64,000 nt of DNA from Catellatospora bangladeshensis (GTDB lineage Bacteria; Actinomycetota; Actinomycetes; Mycobacteriales; Micromonosporaceae). Every line of letters begins with the position of its first letter. Positions within the stretch are counted from its first letter, which is position 1. The notes under the pieces are model-generated. The model was not told the origin of the DNA and ran no database searches. It saw only the letters and a list, made by a program, of their open reading frames with translations. The position numbers and the translations under genes are program-made. The stretch is taken from positions 62,001 through 126,000 of the forward strand of contig NZ_BONF01000009.1 in NCBI RefSeq assembly GCF_016862575.1, given 5' to 3'. Of this stretch, positions 1 through 10,232 are shown one piece after another.

Positions 1-338
1 TCCTGCGCCGAGCCGCGATACTCGATCGCGTCGAAGGTGCGCCCGAGCACCCGGGCGGTGTCCTTCATCGACTCCTTGTGCCCGATCTGCGAGCCGGTCG
101 GCTCCAGGTAGGTGACCTGGGCGCCCTGGTCGTGCGCGGCGGTCTCGAACGCGGTCCGGGTGCGGGTCGAGGTCTTCTCGAAGATCAGCGCGATCTCCTT
201 GCCGCGCAGCCGGGGCTGCTCGTAGCCGCCGCGCTTGGCCGCCTTCAGCTCCGCCGAGAGCTGAAGCAGGTGGCGCAGCTCCTCGGGGGTGAAGTCGAGC
301 TCCTTGAGGAAGCTGCGGTTGCGCAGGTTGAACGCCAT
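1..338 (-). CDS. argF: ornithine carbamoyltransferase, N-terminal part (cut by window start)
   Basis: The first 112 residues of a carbamoyltransferase are visible. The enzyme moves the carbamoyl group between carbamoyl phosphate and ornithine/citrulline in the cytoplasm. The carbamoyl-phosphate loop STRTR is present, followed by the conserved [18 protein letters not shown] stretch. The N-terminus ([17 protein letters not shown]) resembles the catabolic, ArcB-type branch more than the usual actinobacterial anabolic ArgF. It is the last visible gene of a unit with the P-type ATPase, starting 13 nt after that stop; the ribosome site AGAGAGGAA overlaps the upstream stop. In this hypoxia-like setting a role in citrulline breakdown for ATP is plausible but inferred. 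The C-terminal ornithine domain lies outside the window. Confidence 0.9.
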   Translation of the reverse strand, partial: MAFNLRNRSFLKELDFTPEELRHLLQLSAELKAAKRGGYEQPRLRGKEIALIFEKTSTRTRTAFETAAHDQGAQVTYLEPTGSQIGHKESMKDTARVLGRTFDAIEYRGSAQ

Positions 339-351
339 GGACGGTTCCTCT

Positions 352-3117
352 CTACGCGGCGGTGCCGCCGGGCACGGTCGCCGCTTCGGGGCGGGCCGGC
401 ACGCGGTGATGCCGGCGGCGCAGCACGAGCTTGATCAGTTCCTCGACCACCAGCAGGGACAGCGCGATGGCGATCGCGATGCACCACAGCCGCAGGCTGA
501 GACCGGTGGTGCCGAAGATGCGCGCCAGCGGGTCGAGCAGGGTGACCAGGATGATCGCCAGCAGTGCGAAGCCGTAGCGGCGCAGCTGCGCCACGCTCGG
601 GATGGCGTCGCGGTCGAAGATCGTGTTCAGCTGGTCCCGCGACAGCAGCCCGGCGACCAGGTGGAACAGCGACAGCGTGGTCAGCAGCATGGTCGCGCCG
701 ACCACCGCGCCGCCCGCGGCGAACCCGATCTGGTACGCCCACAGCGACCCGACCGTCATCACCGCGCCGAGCACGCACAGCCGGACCCAGTCCGTGGCCG
801 ACAGCACCGGCGCGCCGACCGGGCGGGGCGGGCGGCGCATGAGCCCGCTGGTCGGGTCGTCGAAGCCGAGCGCGATGGCGATCGGGATGTCCACCACCAT
901 GTTCAGCCACAGGATCTGCAGCGGGTTGAGCGGCGTACCGGCCGCGATGTCCAGCAGCCCCGCGACCAGGAAGATCGCGATGTAGGCGACCAGCGTGGAC
1001 ATCTGGAAGCGCAGGTACTTGAGCAGGTTGTCGTATAGGCCGCGGCCGTACTCGACGGCCTTGACGATGGTGGCGAAGTTGTCGTCGGTGAGGATCATGA
1101 CGGCGGCCTCCTTGGAGACCTCCGTGCCGGTGATGCCCATGGCCACGCCGATGTCGGCGGCCTTGAGCGCCGGGGCGTCGTTGACGCCGTCGCCGGTCAT
1201 CGACACGACGTTGCCGCTGGCCTTGAGCAGCCGCACCAGGCGCAGCTTGTCCTCCGGCGCGACCCGCGCGATCACCCCGAGCTCGGGCAGCCGGGCCAGC
1301 AGCTCCTCGTCGCTCATCGCCGCGAACTGCGTGCCGGTCACCGCCCGGCCCTCGATGCCCAGCTCCTTGGCGATCGCCGCGGCCGTGGTCGCGTGGTCGC
1401 CGGTGATCATCCGGACCCGGATGCCCGCCTCGCGGCACTCGGCGATGGCCGCCTTCGCCTCCGGCCGGGGCGGGTCCACGATGCCGACCATCGCCAGCAG
1501 CGTCAGGTCCCGCACCTGCCCGATCAGGTCGCCGGACGGGTCGAACGCGGCCGGGTCGAAGTCGCGCTGCGCGACCACCATGACCCGCTCGCCGGCCGCG
1601 GCGATGCGATCGTTGGCGTCGGTGGCCAGGTGCCGGTTGGCGTCGGTGACCGGCAGCACGGTCCCGTCCGGCTTGCGGTACGACGCGGCCCGCGCGATGA
1701 GCACGTCCGGCGCCCCCTTGACGTAGCAGCGCACCACCGGTGCACCGGCGTCGCTGGTCATGTGGTGGAACGTGGCCATGAACTTGTAGTCGGAGTCGAA
1801 CGGCACCTCCGCGATGCGCGGATAGGCACGCCGCGTCTCGGCCAGGTCGAGCCCGCCTTTGGCGGCCAGCACGATCAGCGCGCCCTCGGTCGGGTCGCCG
1901 ATCAGATTCTCGCCGTCCAGCACCGCGTCCGCGCACAGCGCCATCGGCAGCAGGTACGGGTCCAGGTCGAGGCGGGCGCCGCCGACGTGCTTGATCTCGC
2001 CCTCGGTGCGGTAGCCCTCGCCGGTGACGGTGAACCGGTTCTCGCCGGGGATCGCCAGCTCGCGCGCGGTCATCTTGTTCAGGGTCAGCGTGCCGGTCTT
2101 GTCGGAGCAGATCACCGACGTCGAGCCGAGCGTCTCCACGGCGGGCAGCCGCTTGACGATGGCGTTGCGGCGGGCGATCTCCTGCGTGCCGATGGACAGC
2201 AGCGCGGTGACCACGGCGGGCAGGCCGGTCGGGATGGCCGCCACGGCCAGCGCCACACCCGTGATGAACAGCGTGTTGAACGACTCGCCGCGGGCCAGGC
2301 CGATGAGCACCACCAGCGCCAGTGCGATGCCGGCGATGGTAGCGATGATCTTCGAGAGGCTGTCCAGCTGCTTCTGCAGCGGCGTCTTGTCCGCCTCGGT
2401 GCCGGCCAGCAGGTGCGCGATGTGCCCGATCTCGGTGCCCATGCCGGTCGCGGTCACGATCATCTCGCCCCGGCCGCGGGTGACCGACGTGTTCATGTAC
2501 GCCATGCAGGTGCGGTCGCCCAGCGGCACGTCCCGCCCCGGCACCGGGTCCGGGCTCTTGCCGACCGGCAGGCTCTCGCCGGTCAGCGCCGCCTCCTCGA
2601 TCTCCAGCGTGGCGGCGACGCAGATCCGGCCGTCGGCGGGCACCCGGTTGCCCGCCTCGACCAGCACGATGTCGCCGGGCACCAGCTGCTCGGCGTCGAC
2701 CTCGACCGCCTGGCCGTCGCGGCGCACCCGGGCCACGGTCTTGAGCATCTGGGCCAGCGCCCGCACGCTCTCCTCGGCCTTGGCCTCCTGGCGCAGGCCG
2801 ATCACCGCGTTGAACACGGTCAGCCCGGCCAGCACCAGCGTGGTGCCCCACTCGCGCGTGACGAGCTGGTTCACCACGGCGGCGACCAGCAGCACGATCT
2901 GCATGAAGTCCCGGTACTGCCGCAGGAATGCGGCCACCGCCGACTCCTTCTTGCCCCCGGCCAGCCGGTTCGGGCCGTGCTCGGCCAGCCGCCGCTGCAC
3001 CTGGTCGGCGGACAGGCCCTGCTCGATCGGCACCCCGAACTCGCGGGCCACGTCGTCGGCAGCCCGGCCGTACCACGGGACCGAGGTTTCCTTACCGGCC
3101 TGCTGGTCGACTGCCAT
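352..3117 (-). CDS. P-type cation-transporting ATPase (PacL/CtpF-like, P2 type)
   Basis: A 921-residue ion pump of the inner membrane that uses ATP to move cations, probably Ca2+ or a related ion. Visible in order: N-terminal cation ATPase domain ([13 protein letters not shown]), TGES actuator loop near residues 179-182, the phosphorylated Asp in DKTGTLT near residue 339, the MITGD and [17 protein letters not shown] motifs of the P domain, then a C-terminal group of membrane helices. Length fits the PMA1/PacL class and Mycobacterium CtpF, which belongs to the DosR hypoxia regulon. The chosen ATG (MAVDQQ) begins about 20 nt after a 23-bp inverted repeat; an in-frame upstream ATG lies inside that repeat and is less likely. 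Operon with the SHOCT protein upstream and argF downstream. Confidence 0.93.
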   Translation of the reverse strand: MAVDQQAGKETSVPWYGRAADDVAREFGVPIEQGLSADQVQRRLAEHGPNRLAGGKKESAVAAFLRQYRDFMQIVLLVAAVVNQLVTREWGTTLVLAGLTVFNAVIGLRQEAKAEESVRALAQMLKTVARVRRDGQAVEVDAEQLVPGDIVLVEAGNRVPADGRICVAATLEIEEAALTGESLPVGKSPDPVPGRDVPLGDRTCMAYMNTSVTRGRGEMIVTATGMGTEIGHIAHLLAGTEADKTPLQKQLDSLSKIIATIAGIALALVVLIGLARGESFNTLFITGVALAVAAIPTGLPAVVTALLSIGTQEIARRNAIVKRLPAVETLGSTSVICSDKTGTLTLNKMTARELAIPGENRFTVTGEGYRTEGEIKHVGGARLDLDPYLLPMALCADAVLDGENLIGDPTEGALIVLAAKGGLDLAETRRAYPRIAEVPFDSDYKFMATFHHMTSDAGAPVVRCYVKGAPDVLIARAASYRKPDGTVLPVTDANRHLATDANDRIAAAGERVMVVAQRDFDPAAFDPSGDLIGQVRDLTLLAMVGIVDPPRPEAKAAIAECREAGIRVRMITGDHATTAAAIAKELGIEGRAVTGTQFAAMSDEELLARLPELGVIARVAPEDKLRLVRLLKASGNVVSMTGDGVNDAPALKAADIGVAMGITGTEVSKEAAVMILTDDNFATIVKAVEYGRGLYDNLLKYLRFQMSTLVAYIAIFLVAGLLDIAAGTPLNPLQILWLNMVVDIPIAIALGFDDPTSGLMRRPPRPVGAPVLSATDWVRLCVLGAVMTVGSLWAYQIGFAAGGAVVGATMLLTTLSLFHLVAGLLSRDQLNTIFDRDAIPSVAQLRRYGFALLAIILVTLLDPLARIFGTTGLSLRLWCIAIAIALSLLVVEELIKLVLRRRHHRVPARPEAATVPGGTAA

Positions 3118-3137
3118 GGCCGCTCGCTTTCTCGAGC

Positions 3138-3190
3138 CTTTGCTCTGCACACAAATACGCAACGGTCGCGTATTTGTGTGCAGAGCAAAG
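3138..3190. repeat. 23-bp perfect inverted repeat with 7-nt loop
   Basis: Arms 3138-3160 and 3168-3190 are exact reverse complements (arm begins CTTTGCTCTGCACACAAATA); the loop is AACGGTC. It sits between the SHOCT gene stop and the ATPase start, both read leftward, so it would form a very stable hairpin in their shared transcript. There is no T tract. It could be a mobile palindromic repeat, an RNA stability element, or a partial terminator that lowers ATPase expression. The arm is much richer in A/T than the flanking genes. Confidence 0.8.
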
Positions 3191-3206
3191 CGGGTGGCGG
3201 TGTACC

Positions 3207-3569
3207 TCAGCCGGCGAGGATCGCGGCCTTCTGCTGCTCGAACTCCGCGTCGGTCAGCACACCCTGCGCCTTGAGGTCGGCGAGGGTCTTCAGCTGCGCC
3301 AGCTTGTCCTGCATCACGTCACCGCCCGCGGCGGCCGGCGGCTGCTGCGCGTACTGCTGCTGCTGGGCGTACTGCTGTTGCTGCTGCGCGTACTGCTGCT
3401 GCGCCATCTGCTGCTGGTGGTACTGCTCGGCGTACTGCTGCTGCTGGTCGTACTGCTGCTGCTCCTGGTCCGCCCAGCGGCCGGCCTGCCGGCGCGAGAC
3501 GCGGTTGGACACCGCCGTCGCGGTACCGGCGATCACCGCGGTCCGGGCCACCCCACGAATCAGTCCCAT
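3207..3569 (-). CDS. glutamine-rich SHOCT-domain protein
   Basis: About 120 residues. The N-terminus (MGLIRGVARTAVIAGTATAV) is a short hydrophobic helix, the middle (roughly residues 30-75) is almost only Gln with Tyr and Ala, and the C-terminus (DKLAQLKTLADLKAQGVLTDAEFEQQKAAIL) is a typical SHOCT helix-turn-helix module, a small oligomerisation domain often at protein ends. The inner ATG is preferred because GGGGGA lies 6 nt before it; the alternative ATG two codons upstream leaves no spacing. The gene starts about 30 nt after the DUF6325 stop and is probably co-transcribed. Function unknown; membrane association is likely. Confidence 0.82.
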   Translation of the reverse strand: MGLIRGVARTAVIAGTATAVSNRVSRRQAGRWADQEQQQYDQQQQYAEQYHQQQMAQQQYAQQQQQYAQQQQYAQQPPAAAGGDVMQDKLAQLKTLADLKAQGVLTDAEFEQQKAAILAG

Positions 3570-3599
3570 GATCATTCCCCCGTTCCGTGGGCGCGTCGG

Positions 3600-4049
3600 T
3601 TACGCGCCCGCCTCCGCCACGGCCAGCAGTTCCTGCACCGGGATCCGGCCGCTGGCCACCATCTGCGCCCCGCCGCGGCGCCAGGCCCGCGCCAGCGGCG
3701 CCGCCCAGACGTTCTCGTAGATCAGGATCCCGGCCGAGTTGCCGGGCTCGATCGCGTTGGCCGCCTCCTGCAGGTCGTCGCGGCCCAGCAGCCCGGACGA
3801 CGCCCCCTGGAAAACCGCGAACTCGCGGGCGCCCGCGGCGTCCATGTCCTCGACCCGGATCGCGCTGATCGTGCCGTCTGCGTCCTTGCGGATGAACGCC
3901 AGGTCGAGGATGCGCACGATGCCCCGGTCCACCAGGTCCAGCAGCAGCGGGATGCCCTCGCCGGTCATCTTGTTGCCCGGGAACTCGATCACCAGGTAGT
4001 CGACCGGCCCCATGGTGTCGAGGTCGTGACTAGTGTCCGTCGCGCTCAT
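3600..4049 (-). CDS. DUF6325 (DUF1269-like) family protein
   Basis: A 149-residue soluble protein with the conserved start MGPVDYLVIEFPGNKMTGEG and the pattern LLDLVDRGIVRILDLAFIRKD shared by this family. The Gly-rich middle (GASSGLLGRDDLQEAANAIEPG) resembles DUF1269 membrane-stress proteins, but no clear membrane helix is present. These proteins often sit next to SHOCT proteins in actinomycetes, as here; the biochemical role is not known. GAGAGG precedes the ATG. It is the first gene of the leftward unit DUF6325-SHOCT-ATPase-argF and lies about 65 bp downstream of a DevR-like dyad. Confidence 0.8.
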   Translation of the reverse strand: MSATDTSHDLDTMGPVDYLVIEFPGNKMTGEGIPLLLDLVDRGIVRILDLAFIRKDADGTISAIRVEDMDAAGAREFAVFQGASSGLLGRDDLQEAANAIEPGNSAGILIYENVWAAPLARAWRRGGAQMVASGRIPVQELLAVAEAGA

Positions 4050-4112
4050 CTCGTAGGCCTCTCTGATGGTTTACACGCCTTTGTCCGTGCTTGTGTGAGC
4101 ATCGTAGGCACG

Positions 4113-4135
4113 GTCCGGCCACGATGTGGCCCGAA
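4113..4135 (-). promoter_or_regulatory. DosR/DevR-like dyad upstream of the hypoxia-type unit
   Basis: Read on the minus strand the site is TTCGGGCCACATCGTGGCC followed by GGAC. It contains a perfect GGCCAC-N3-GTGGCC dyad (4117-4131). The left end TTCGGG and the GT-N2-CC right half match the known DosR consensus (TTSGGGACTWWAGTCCCSAA) only partly. The centre is about 75 bp upstream of the DUF6325 start, a usual activator distance. Assignment to DevR is inference. Confidence 0.4.
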
Positions 4136-4149
4136 TGCGAAAGCAGCTC

Positions 4150-5358
4150 TCAATGCCCGGCGACGGCCGGGCGGCGGTTGCGCTGGGTCCACGAGTACGC
4201 CAGCGCGGCGAGCGCCACCACGGCCAGCGCGAGCAGGCCGAGGGTGTAGCTGCCGGTGGCGCCGTACACCGCGCCCATCACCAGCGGCGGGACGAAGCCG
4301 CCGAGGCCGCCCATCGCGCCGACGATGCCGGTCACCGCGCCCACCTTCGGCCCTGGCACCACCTGCGCGACGAGCGAGAACACCGCGCCAGCGCCGGCGC
4401 CCAGCATCGCTGCCATCACCAGGAACGTGAACGTCGCCCAGGGGTAGAGCGGCGGCGCGAACGCCTGCCAGGCCGCCATCACCGCGAGCACGGCCAGGCA
4501 GCCGCACAGCACCTTCGCCGCGCCGATCCGGTCGGACAGCCAGCCGCCCGGCGGCCGGAACACCACCGCGACCAGCGTGAACCCCGCCGCCTTGAGCGAG
4601 GCGTCGCCCTGTTCGAGGCCGTACTGGCTCTGCAGGTAGGTGACCAGGTAGACGGCGAACGAGACGTAGCCGCCGAAGGTGACCGCGTACAGGCCGGACA
4701 GCGGCCAGGTCATCGGCATCCGTGCCGCCTCGGAGAACCGGTGGCTGAACGGCTCGCTCGGCACGGTCCGGCCGGGCGGGTCGCGCAGCACCAGCCAGGC
4801 CACCACGCCGTAGACCGCCAGCACGATCGCGCACAGGTAGAACTGCGCGTTCGGCCCGATCTCCCGCATCGGCTTGGTGAGCAGCGCGGCGATCGCGGTG
4901 CCGCCCATGCCCATCCCGATGACGCCGAGCGCGAAGCCGCGCTTGGCGGGCGGGAACCAGCCGTTGCCGTGCGGGATCGCCGCCGCGAACGGGGTGCCGC
5001 CCAGGCCCAGGAAGAACCCGACGGCCAGCATCGCGGGGTAGGAGTCGCCGGCCACGCTCAGCGCGAGCACCGGCAGGATCGTGAGCAGCGCGATCGCGGG
5101 CAGCACCTTGCGGGCGCCGAGCACGTCGGTGAGCCCGCCGACCGGGATCCGGCCCAGCGAGCCGACCAGCACCGGCACCGCCACCAGGATCGACTGCTGC
5201 AGCGAGGTCAGGCCCAGCTGCTGCTTGTACACCGCCGATAAGGGTGAGATCAGGCCCCACGCCCAGGCGGTGAGCAGGAAGCCGAGCGCGGCCAGGATCA
5301 GGTTGACGTACGCCCCGCGCGGCACCGTGTCCACGGGAGCCTGGCCGCGGGCGGTCAC
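4150..5358 (-). CDS. narK: nitrate/nitrite MFS transporter
   Basis: A 402-residue, 12-helix major facilitator protein of the NarK/NasA family, importing nitrate and/or exporting nitrite across the cytoplasmic membrane. Both nitrate-signature regions are visible: GLGGTPFAAAIPHGNGWFP in the first half and GAMGGLGGFVPPLVMG in the second. GTG start chosen because it overlaps the preceding TGA (GTGA), giving translational coupling; upstream in-frame sequence reads through the previous gene and is not NarK-like. It is the last gene of the nitrate-reductase-like operon, so substrate supply for that enzyme is the likely role. Confidence 0.93.
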   Translation of the reverse strand: MTARGQAPVDTVPRGAYVNLILAALGFLLTAWAWGLISPLSAVYKQQLGLTSLQQSILVAVPVLVGSLGRIPVGGLTDVLGARKVLPAIALLTILPVLALSVAGDSYPAMLAVGFFLGLGGTPFAAAIPHGNGWFPPAKRGFALGVIGMGMGGTAIAALLTKPMREIGPNAQFYLCAIVLAVYGVVAWLVLRDPPGRTVPSEPFSHRFSEAARMPMTWPLSGLYAVTFGGYVSFAVYLVTYLQSQYGLEQGDASLKAAGFTLVAVVFRPPGGWLSDRIGAAKVLCGCLAVLAVMAAWQAFAPPLYPWATFTFLVMAAMLGAGAGAVFSLVAQVVPGPKVGAVTGIVGAMGGLGGFVPPLVMGAVYGATGSYTLGLLALAVVALAALAYSWTQRNRRPAVAGH

Positions 5359-5657
5359 CGGTCGCGCCGTTCGCCCAGCCGCCACGCCCACAGCGCGACC
5401 AGGAACGAGGCGACGCTGAACGCCGCCGCCCACCACGCGGTGCGGGTCTGCCCCATCATCCAGGCGTTGAGGCCGATCGTGATCGCCCACAGCTGGCCGA
5501 CCACGATGGACAGCACCAGCGCGAGCCGCCCGGACAGCATCGACGAGCGCTCCGGATCGGTCTCGACCCCGGCGCCCGGCCCGGGGCCGGTGCTGCGGAT
5601 GCGCGGGTCGGCATACCCGCTGGTGGGCCTGATGCGCGGATAGCGGTCGTGGGTCAT
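5355..5657 (-). CDS. small two-helix membrane protein
   Basis: 100 residues. The N-terminal half is polar and Pro/Gly-rich (MTHDRYPRIRPTSGYADPRI), followed by two hydrophobic helices, about residues 45-65 (LALVLSIVVGQLWAITIGLNA) and 72-93, and a basic tail. The start overlaps the Rieske stop (TGATG) and its own stop overlaps the narK GTG, so it is firmly embedded in the operon. No family name is recognised. It may be an assembly or anchoring subunit of the redox complex; that is inferred from position only. Confidence 0.75.
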   Translation of the reverse strand: MTHDRYPRIRPTSGYADPRIRSTGPGPGAGVETDPERSSMLSGRLALVLSIVVGQLWAITIGLNAWMMGQTRTAWWAAAFSVASFLVALWAWRLGERRDR

Positions 5658-6163
5658 CAAGCTTCCTCTCCGGATCGCAGCGTGCCCACCGCGTAGATGC
5701 CGTCGGCGCGCTCCTCCAGCAGCACCCGTGGCAGCGGCCGGGGCGGGGGACCGGCGGTGACCGCGCCCGTGCGCGGATCGAACACGCCCTCGTGACAGGG
5801 GCAGTAGAGCTCGCCCCGCTCGCCCCGGTCGGCCCGCCACAGCACCGCGCAGGCCAGGTGCGTGCAGATCGACGAGTACGCGACCAGCGTCCCGTCGGCC
5901 ATCCGCAGCGCCACGGCCCGGTCCTCCTCGCCGGGGTAGCTGAACGCGACCGACTCGCCCGGCGCGAGCGCCGCCGTCACCAGCTTCGGCGGGGCGGCGC
6001 CGTCGCCGTGCCGGTGGAAGATCCCGGCGGCCGTCACCGCGCTGCCCAGCGCCAGCCCGCCCGACATGGTCACCGCCAGCCGCAGGTAGTCCCGCCGGCT
6101 GGTCAGCGAGTCCGCCGCGATGCGCTCCCGCAGCGCCGCGACCTCCTGCTCGTCAACGCTCAC
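5657..6163 (-). CDS. Rieske 2Fe-2S protein with twin-arginine-type N-terminus
   Basis: 168 residues. The C-terminal Rieske fold carries CTHLAC and CPCHEG, giving the two Cys and two His ligands of a 2Fe-2S cluster. The N-terminus has SRRDYLRLAV followed by a hydrophobic stretch (TMSGGLALGSAVTAAGIF), which looks like a Tat signal/anchor as in other Rieske proteins, so the cluster probably faces outside. GTG start chosen from the GGAG ahead of it. Within the operon it would shuttle electrons between the quinone-side protein and the reductase, or act as a separate electron sink. Confidence 0.88.
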   Translation of the reverse strand: MSVDEQEVAALRERIAADSLTSRRDYLRLAVTMSGGLALGSAVTAAGIFHRHGDGAAPPKLVTAALAPGESVAFSYPGEEDRAVALRMADGTLVAYSSICTHLACAVLWRADRGERGELYCPCHEGVFDPRTGAVTAGPPPRPLPRVLLEERADGIYAVGTLRSGEEA

Positions 6164-6218
6164 AGCCGTGCTCCGTGGTTCGCGCCTGCGGTGCTCCGCT
6201 TCGCTGCGCTCCTCGTGC

Positions 6219-6868
6219 TCACAGTGGCTCCCCGAGGACGTTGTCGGCGTTCGGCTCCAGATGACCGGCCGGTTGCGGGCTGCCCGTGACGCGCGGGTGC
6301 TCGCCCGCGCCACCGGGCAGCGGCAGGTCGCGCGGGCGGTCCCCGGGCACCACCACGGCCACGCCGGTGGACAGGATGGTCCCGTCGATGTCGAACGTGC
6401 TGGCCACCTCGACGCCGGGCCGCTCGCTGCGCAGCTCGTCGAGCGTGCCGTAGAAGATCGAGCCGGTCGGGCACACCGTGGCGCACATCGGGGCCAGCCC
6501 GTACGACGTCCGGTCGTAGCACAGGTTGCACTTGAACTGGAGCTTCGCCGCCAGATCGATCTTCGGTACGCCCATCGGGCAGGCGTTGACACAGTTGCCG
6601 CAGCCGATGCAGCGGCTCTTGTCCGCGTCGTGCACCACCCCGTCCGGGGTGACCAGGATGGCCTCGGCCGGGCACACCTGCGCGCACGGCGCGAGCGGGT
6701 CCTCGCAGTGCATGCACACGGTCGGGCTGGACGCGACGCTGTTGCCCTGGTCCAGGTAGTCCAGGTGGATCATCGAGCGGCCCCGGTGCGAGTCGCACTC
6801 CCGGCACGCCGAGACGCACGCCTGGCAGCCGATGCACCGGCCGGGGTCGATGACGATGGTGCGGCCCA

Positions 6869-6872
<4 letters not shown>
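6219..6872 (-). CDS. four-cluster 4Fe-4S electron-transfer protein (DmsB/NarH/FdhB-like)
   Basis: 217 residues with four cysteine motifs in the order typical of polyferredoxin subunits: CIGCQACVSACREC, CMHCEDPLAPCAQVCP, CIGCGNCVNACP, and CNLCYDRTSYGLAPMCATVCP split over two clusters. It wires the molybdenum enzyme to its electron donor. Start overlaps the stop of the molybdopterin gene (ATGA); the start is a double ATG, so MM or M. The C-terminal tail of about 40 residues is Pro/Gly-rich and not typical. A 55-bp gap without clear features separates it from the Rieske gene. Confidence 0.92.
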
Positions 6873-9154
<2,282 letters not shown>

Positions 9155-9155
9155 G

Positions 9156-10157
9156 TCAGAACCCTCGCTTCACTTCGGTGCGGTACGCCTGGCCGCGCGC
9201 CAGCCGCTTGCAGCGCGGGCAGGTCAGCACGACCTGGTCGAAGCCGAGCTTCAGGTCCTGCATCGTGCCGCGCAGGTTCTCGACGTACGCCGTGGTGTCG
9301 ATCGGCTCGCCGCACACCCGGCACGGCTGCACCGACCCGTGCTCGGTGTACTTGAACAGCTGCATGCCGACCGCCGCCGGGCGCTGCGCGATGTGGAAGA
9401 ACTTGCCGAAGGGCAGGTAGAGCAGCGTCAGCACGACCGCGGCCATGTGCAGCACGGCCAGGAACTGGTAGCCGCCGCCGTGCAGGAAGACGCTGGAGAA
9501 GGTGAGCAGCAGCCCCGTCACCGAGATGATGATCAGCGCGAGCAGCGGCACCAGGTCGTAGCCGAAGCGCTGGCCGGTGCCGGCCTCCCGGTCGCGCATC
9601 CGCCGGACCAGGAAGTACGTCGCCCCGGCGATCACCAGGACGGCGGCCAGGTCGAGCCCGTGGAACGCGATCCAGCCGACGACCGACAGCGCGTCGAACT
9701 TCGCCAGGCTGAACCCCCACAGGTTCATCGAGTACTGCGGCCCGGAGCCGGTGGGGGAGGTGAAGGTGAACCAGCCCCAGCTCAGCGGGAACGTGATCAG
9801 GGCGGCGAGCACGCAGCCCCAGAAGATCAGCTGATGGGCCGCCCAGCGCGAGCGCGACCGCGCCCCGAGGAACTTCTGGAAGCCGAGGTACGTGGCGATC
9901 ATGCGGGGCAGCGCGGTCGGCGCGCGACGCATGTTCTGCCAGGACAGGGCCGCGCCCCAGCCCTTCTTGAACAGCCGCCGCGCGCCCGGCGACGAGATCC
10001 ACACGGTGTAGCGGTAGGCGATGCCGAAGGCCAGGAACACGCTGGCGATGGCGTAGGGGGCCAGCGCCGAGTCGAAGTTGTGCAGGCCGCGGCTGCCCAG
10101 ATAGATCGCCGCGCAGAGCACGAGAGCGGTGACGATGCCGGCGACCACGGGCCTCAT
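9156..10157 (-). CDS. integral membrane protein with C-terminal CxxC pairs (putative redox anchor)
   Basis: 333 residues with about six membrane helices and several His in or near them (AAHQLIFWG, AFHGLDLAA, VLHMAAVVL, KFFHIAQRP), as in b-type cytochrome anchors of the NarI kind. The soluble C-terminus has CRVCGEP and CPRCKR, a pair of CxxC knuckles that could bind Zn or Fe. First gene of the nitrate-type operon, so it probably passes quinol electrons to the ferredoxin or Rieske subunit. The start codon is 7 nt after a TAGCAT -10 hexamer (leaderless). The in-frame upstream extension runs through an inverted repeat and is rejected. No exact family name is claimed. Confidence 0.75.
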   Translation of the reverse strand: MRPVVAGIVTALVLCAAIYLGSRGLHNFDSALAPYAIASVFLAFGIAYRYTVWISSPGARRLFKKGWGAALSWQNMRRAPTALPRMIATYLGFQKFLGARSRSRWAAHQLIFWGCVLAALITFPLSWGWFTFTSPTGSGPQYSMNLWGFSLAKFDALSVVGWIAFHGLDLAAVLVIAGATYFLVRRMRDREAGTGQRFGYDLVPLLALIIISVTGLLLTFSSVFLHGGGYQFLAVLHMAAVVLTLLYLPFGKFFHIAQRPAAVGMQLFKYTEHGSVQPCRVCGEPIDTTAYVENLRGTMQDLKLGFDQVVLTCPRCKRLARGQAYRTEVKRGF

Positions 10158-10164
10158 ACGCCCG

Positions 10165-10222
10165 ATGCTATGGAAAGAGAAGTGCTGTTCATGCCGTTTT
10201 AGCAGCATGAACAGCACCTTCT
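10165..10222 (-). promoter_or_regulatory. leaderless promoter overlapping a 13-bp inverted repeat
   Basis: On the minus strand TAGCAT (10170-10165) lies 7 nt before the ATG at 10157. Upstream, arms 10182-10194 and 10205-10217 (GTGCTGTTCATGC and its complement) form a perfect dyad with a 10-nt loop, extendable by four pairs with one bulge. It covers the -35 area of this promoter and follows the isoamylase stop by 16 nt, so it may be that gene's terminator, an operator, or both. Confidence 0.6.
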
Positions 10223-10232
10223 CGCGATGCGG

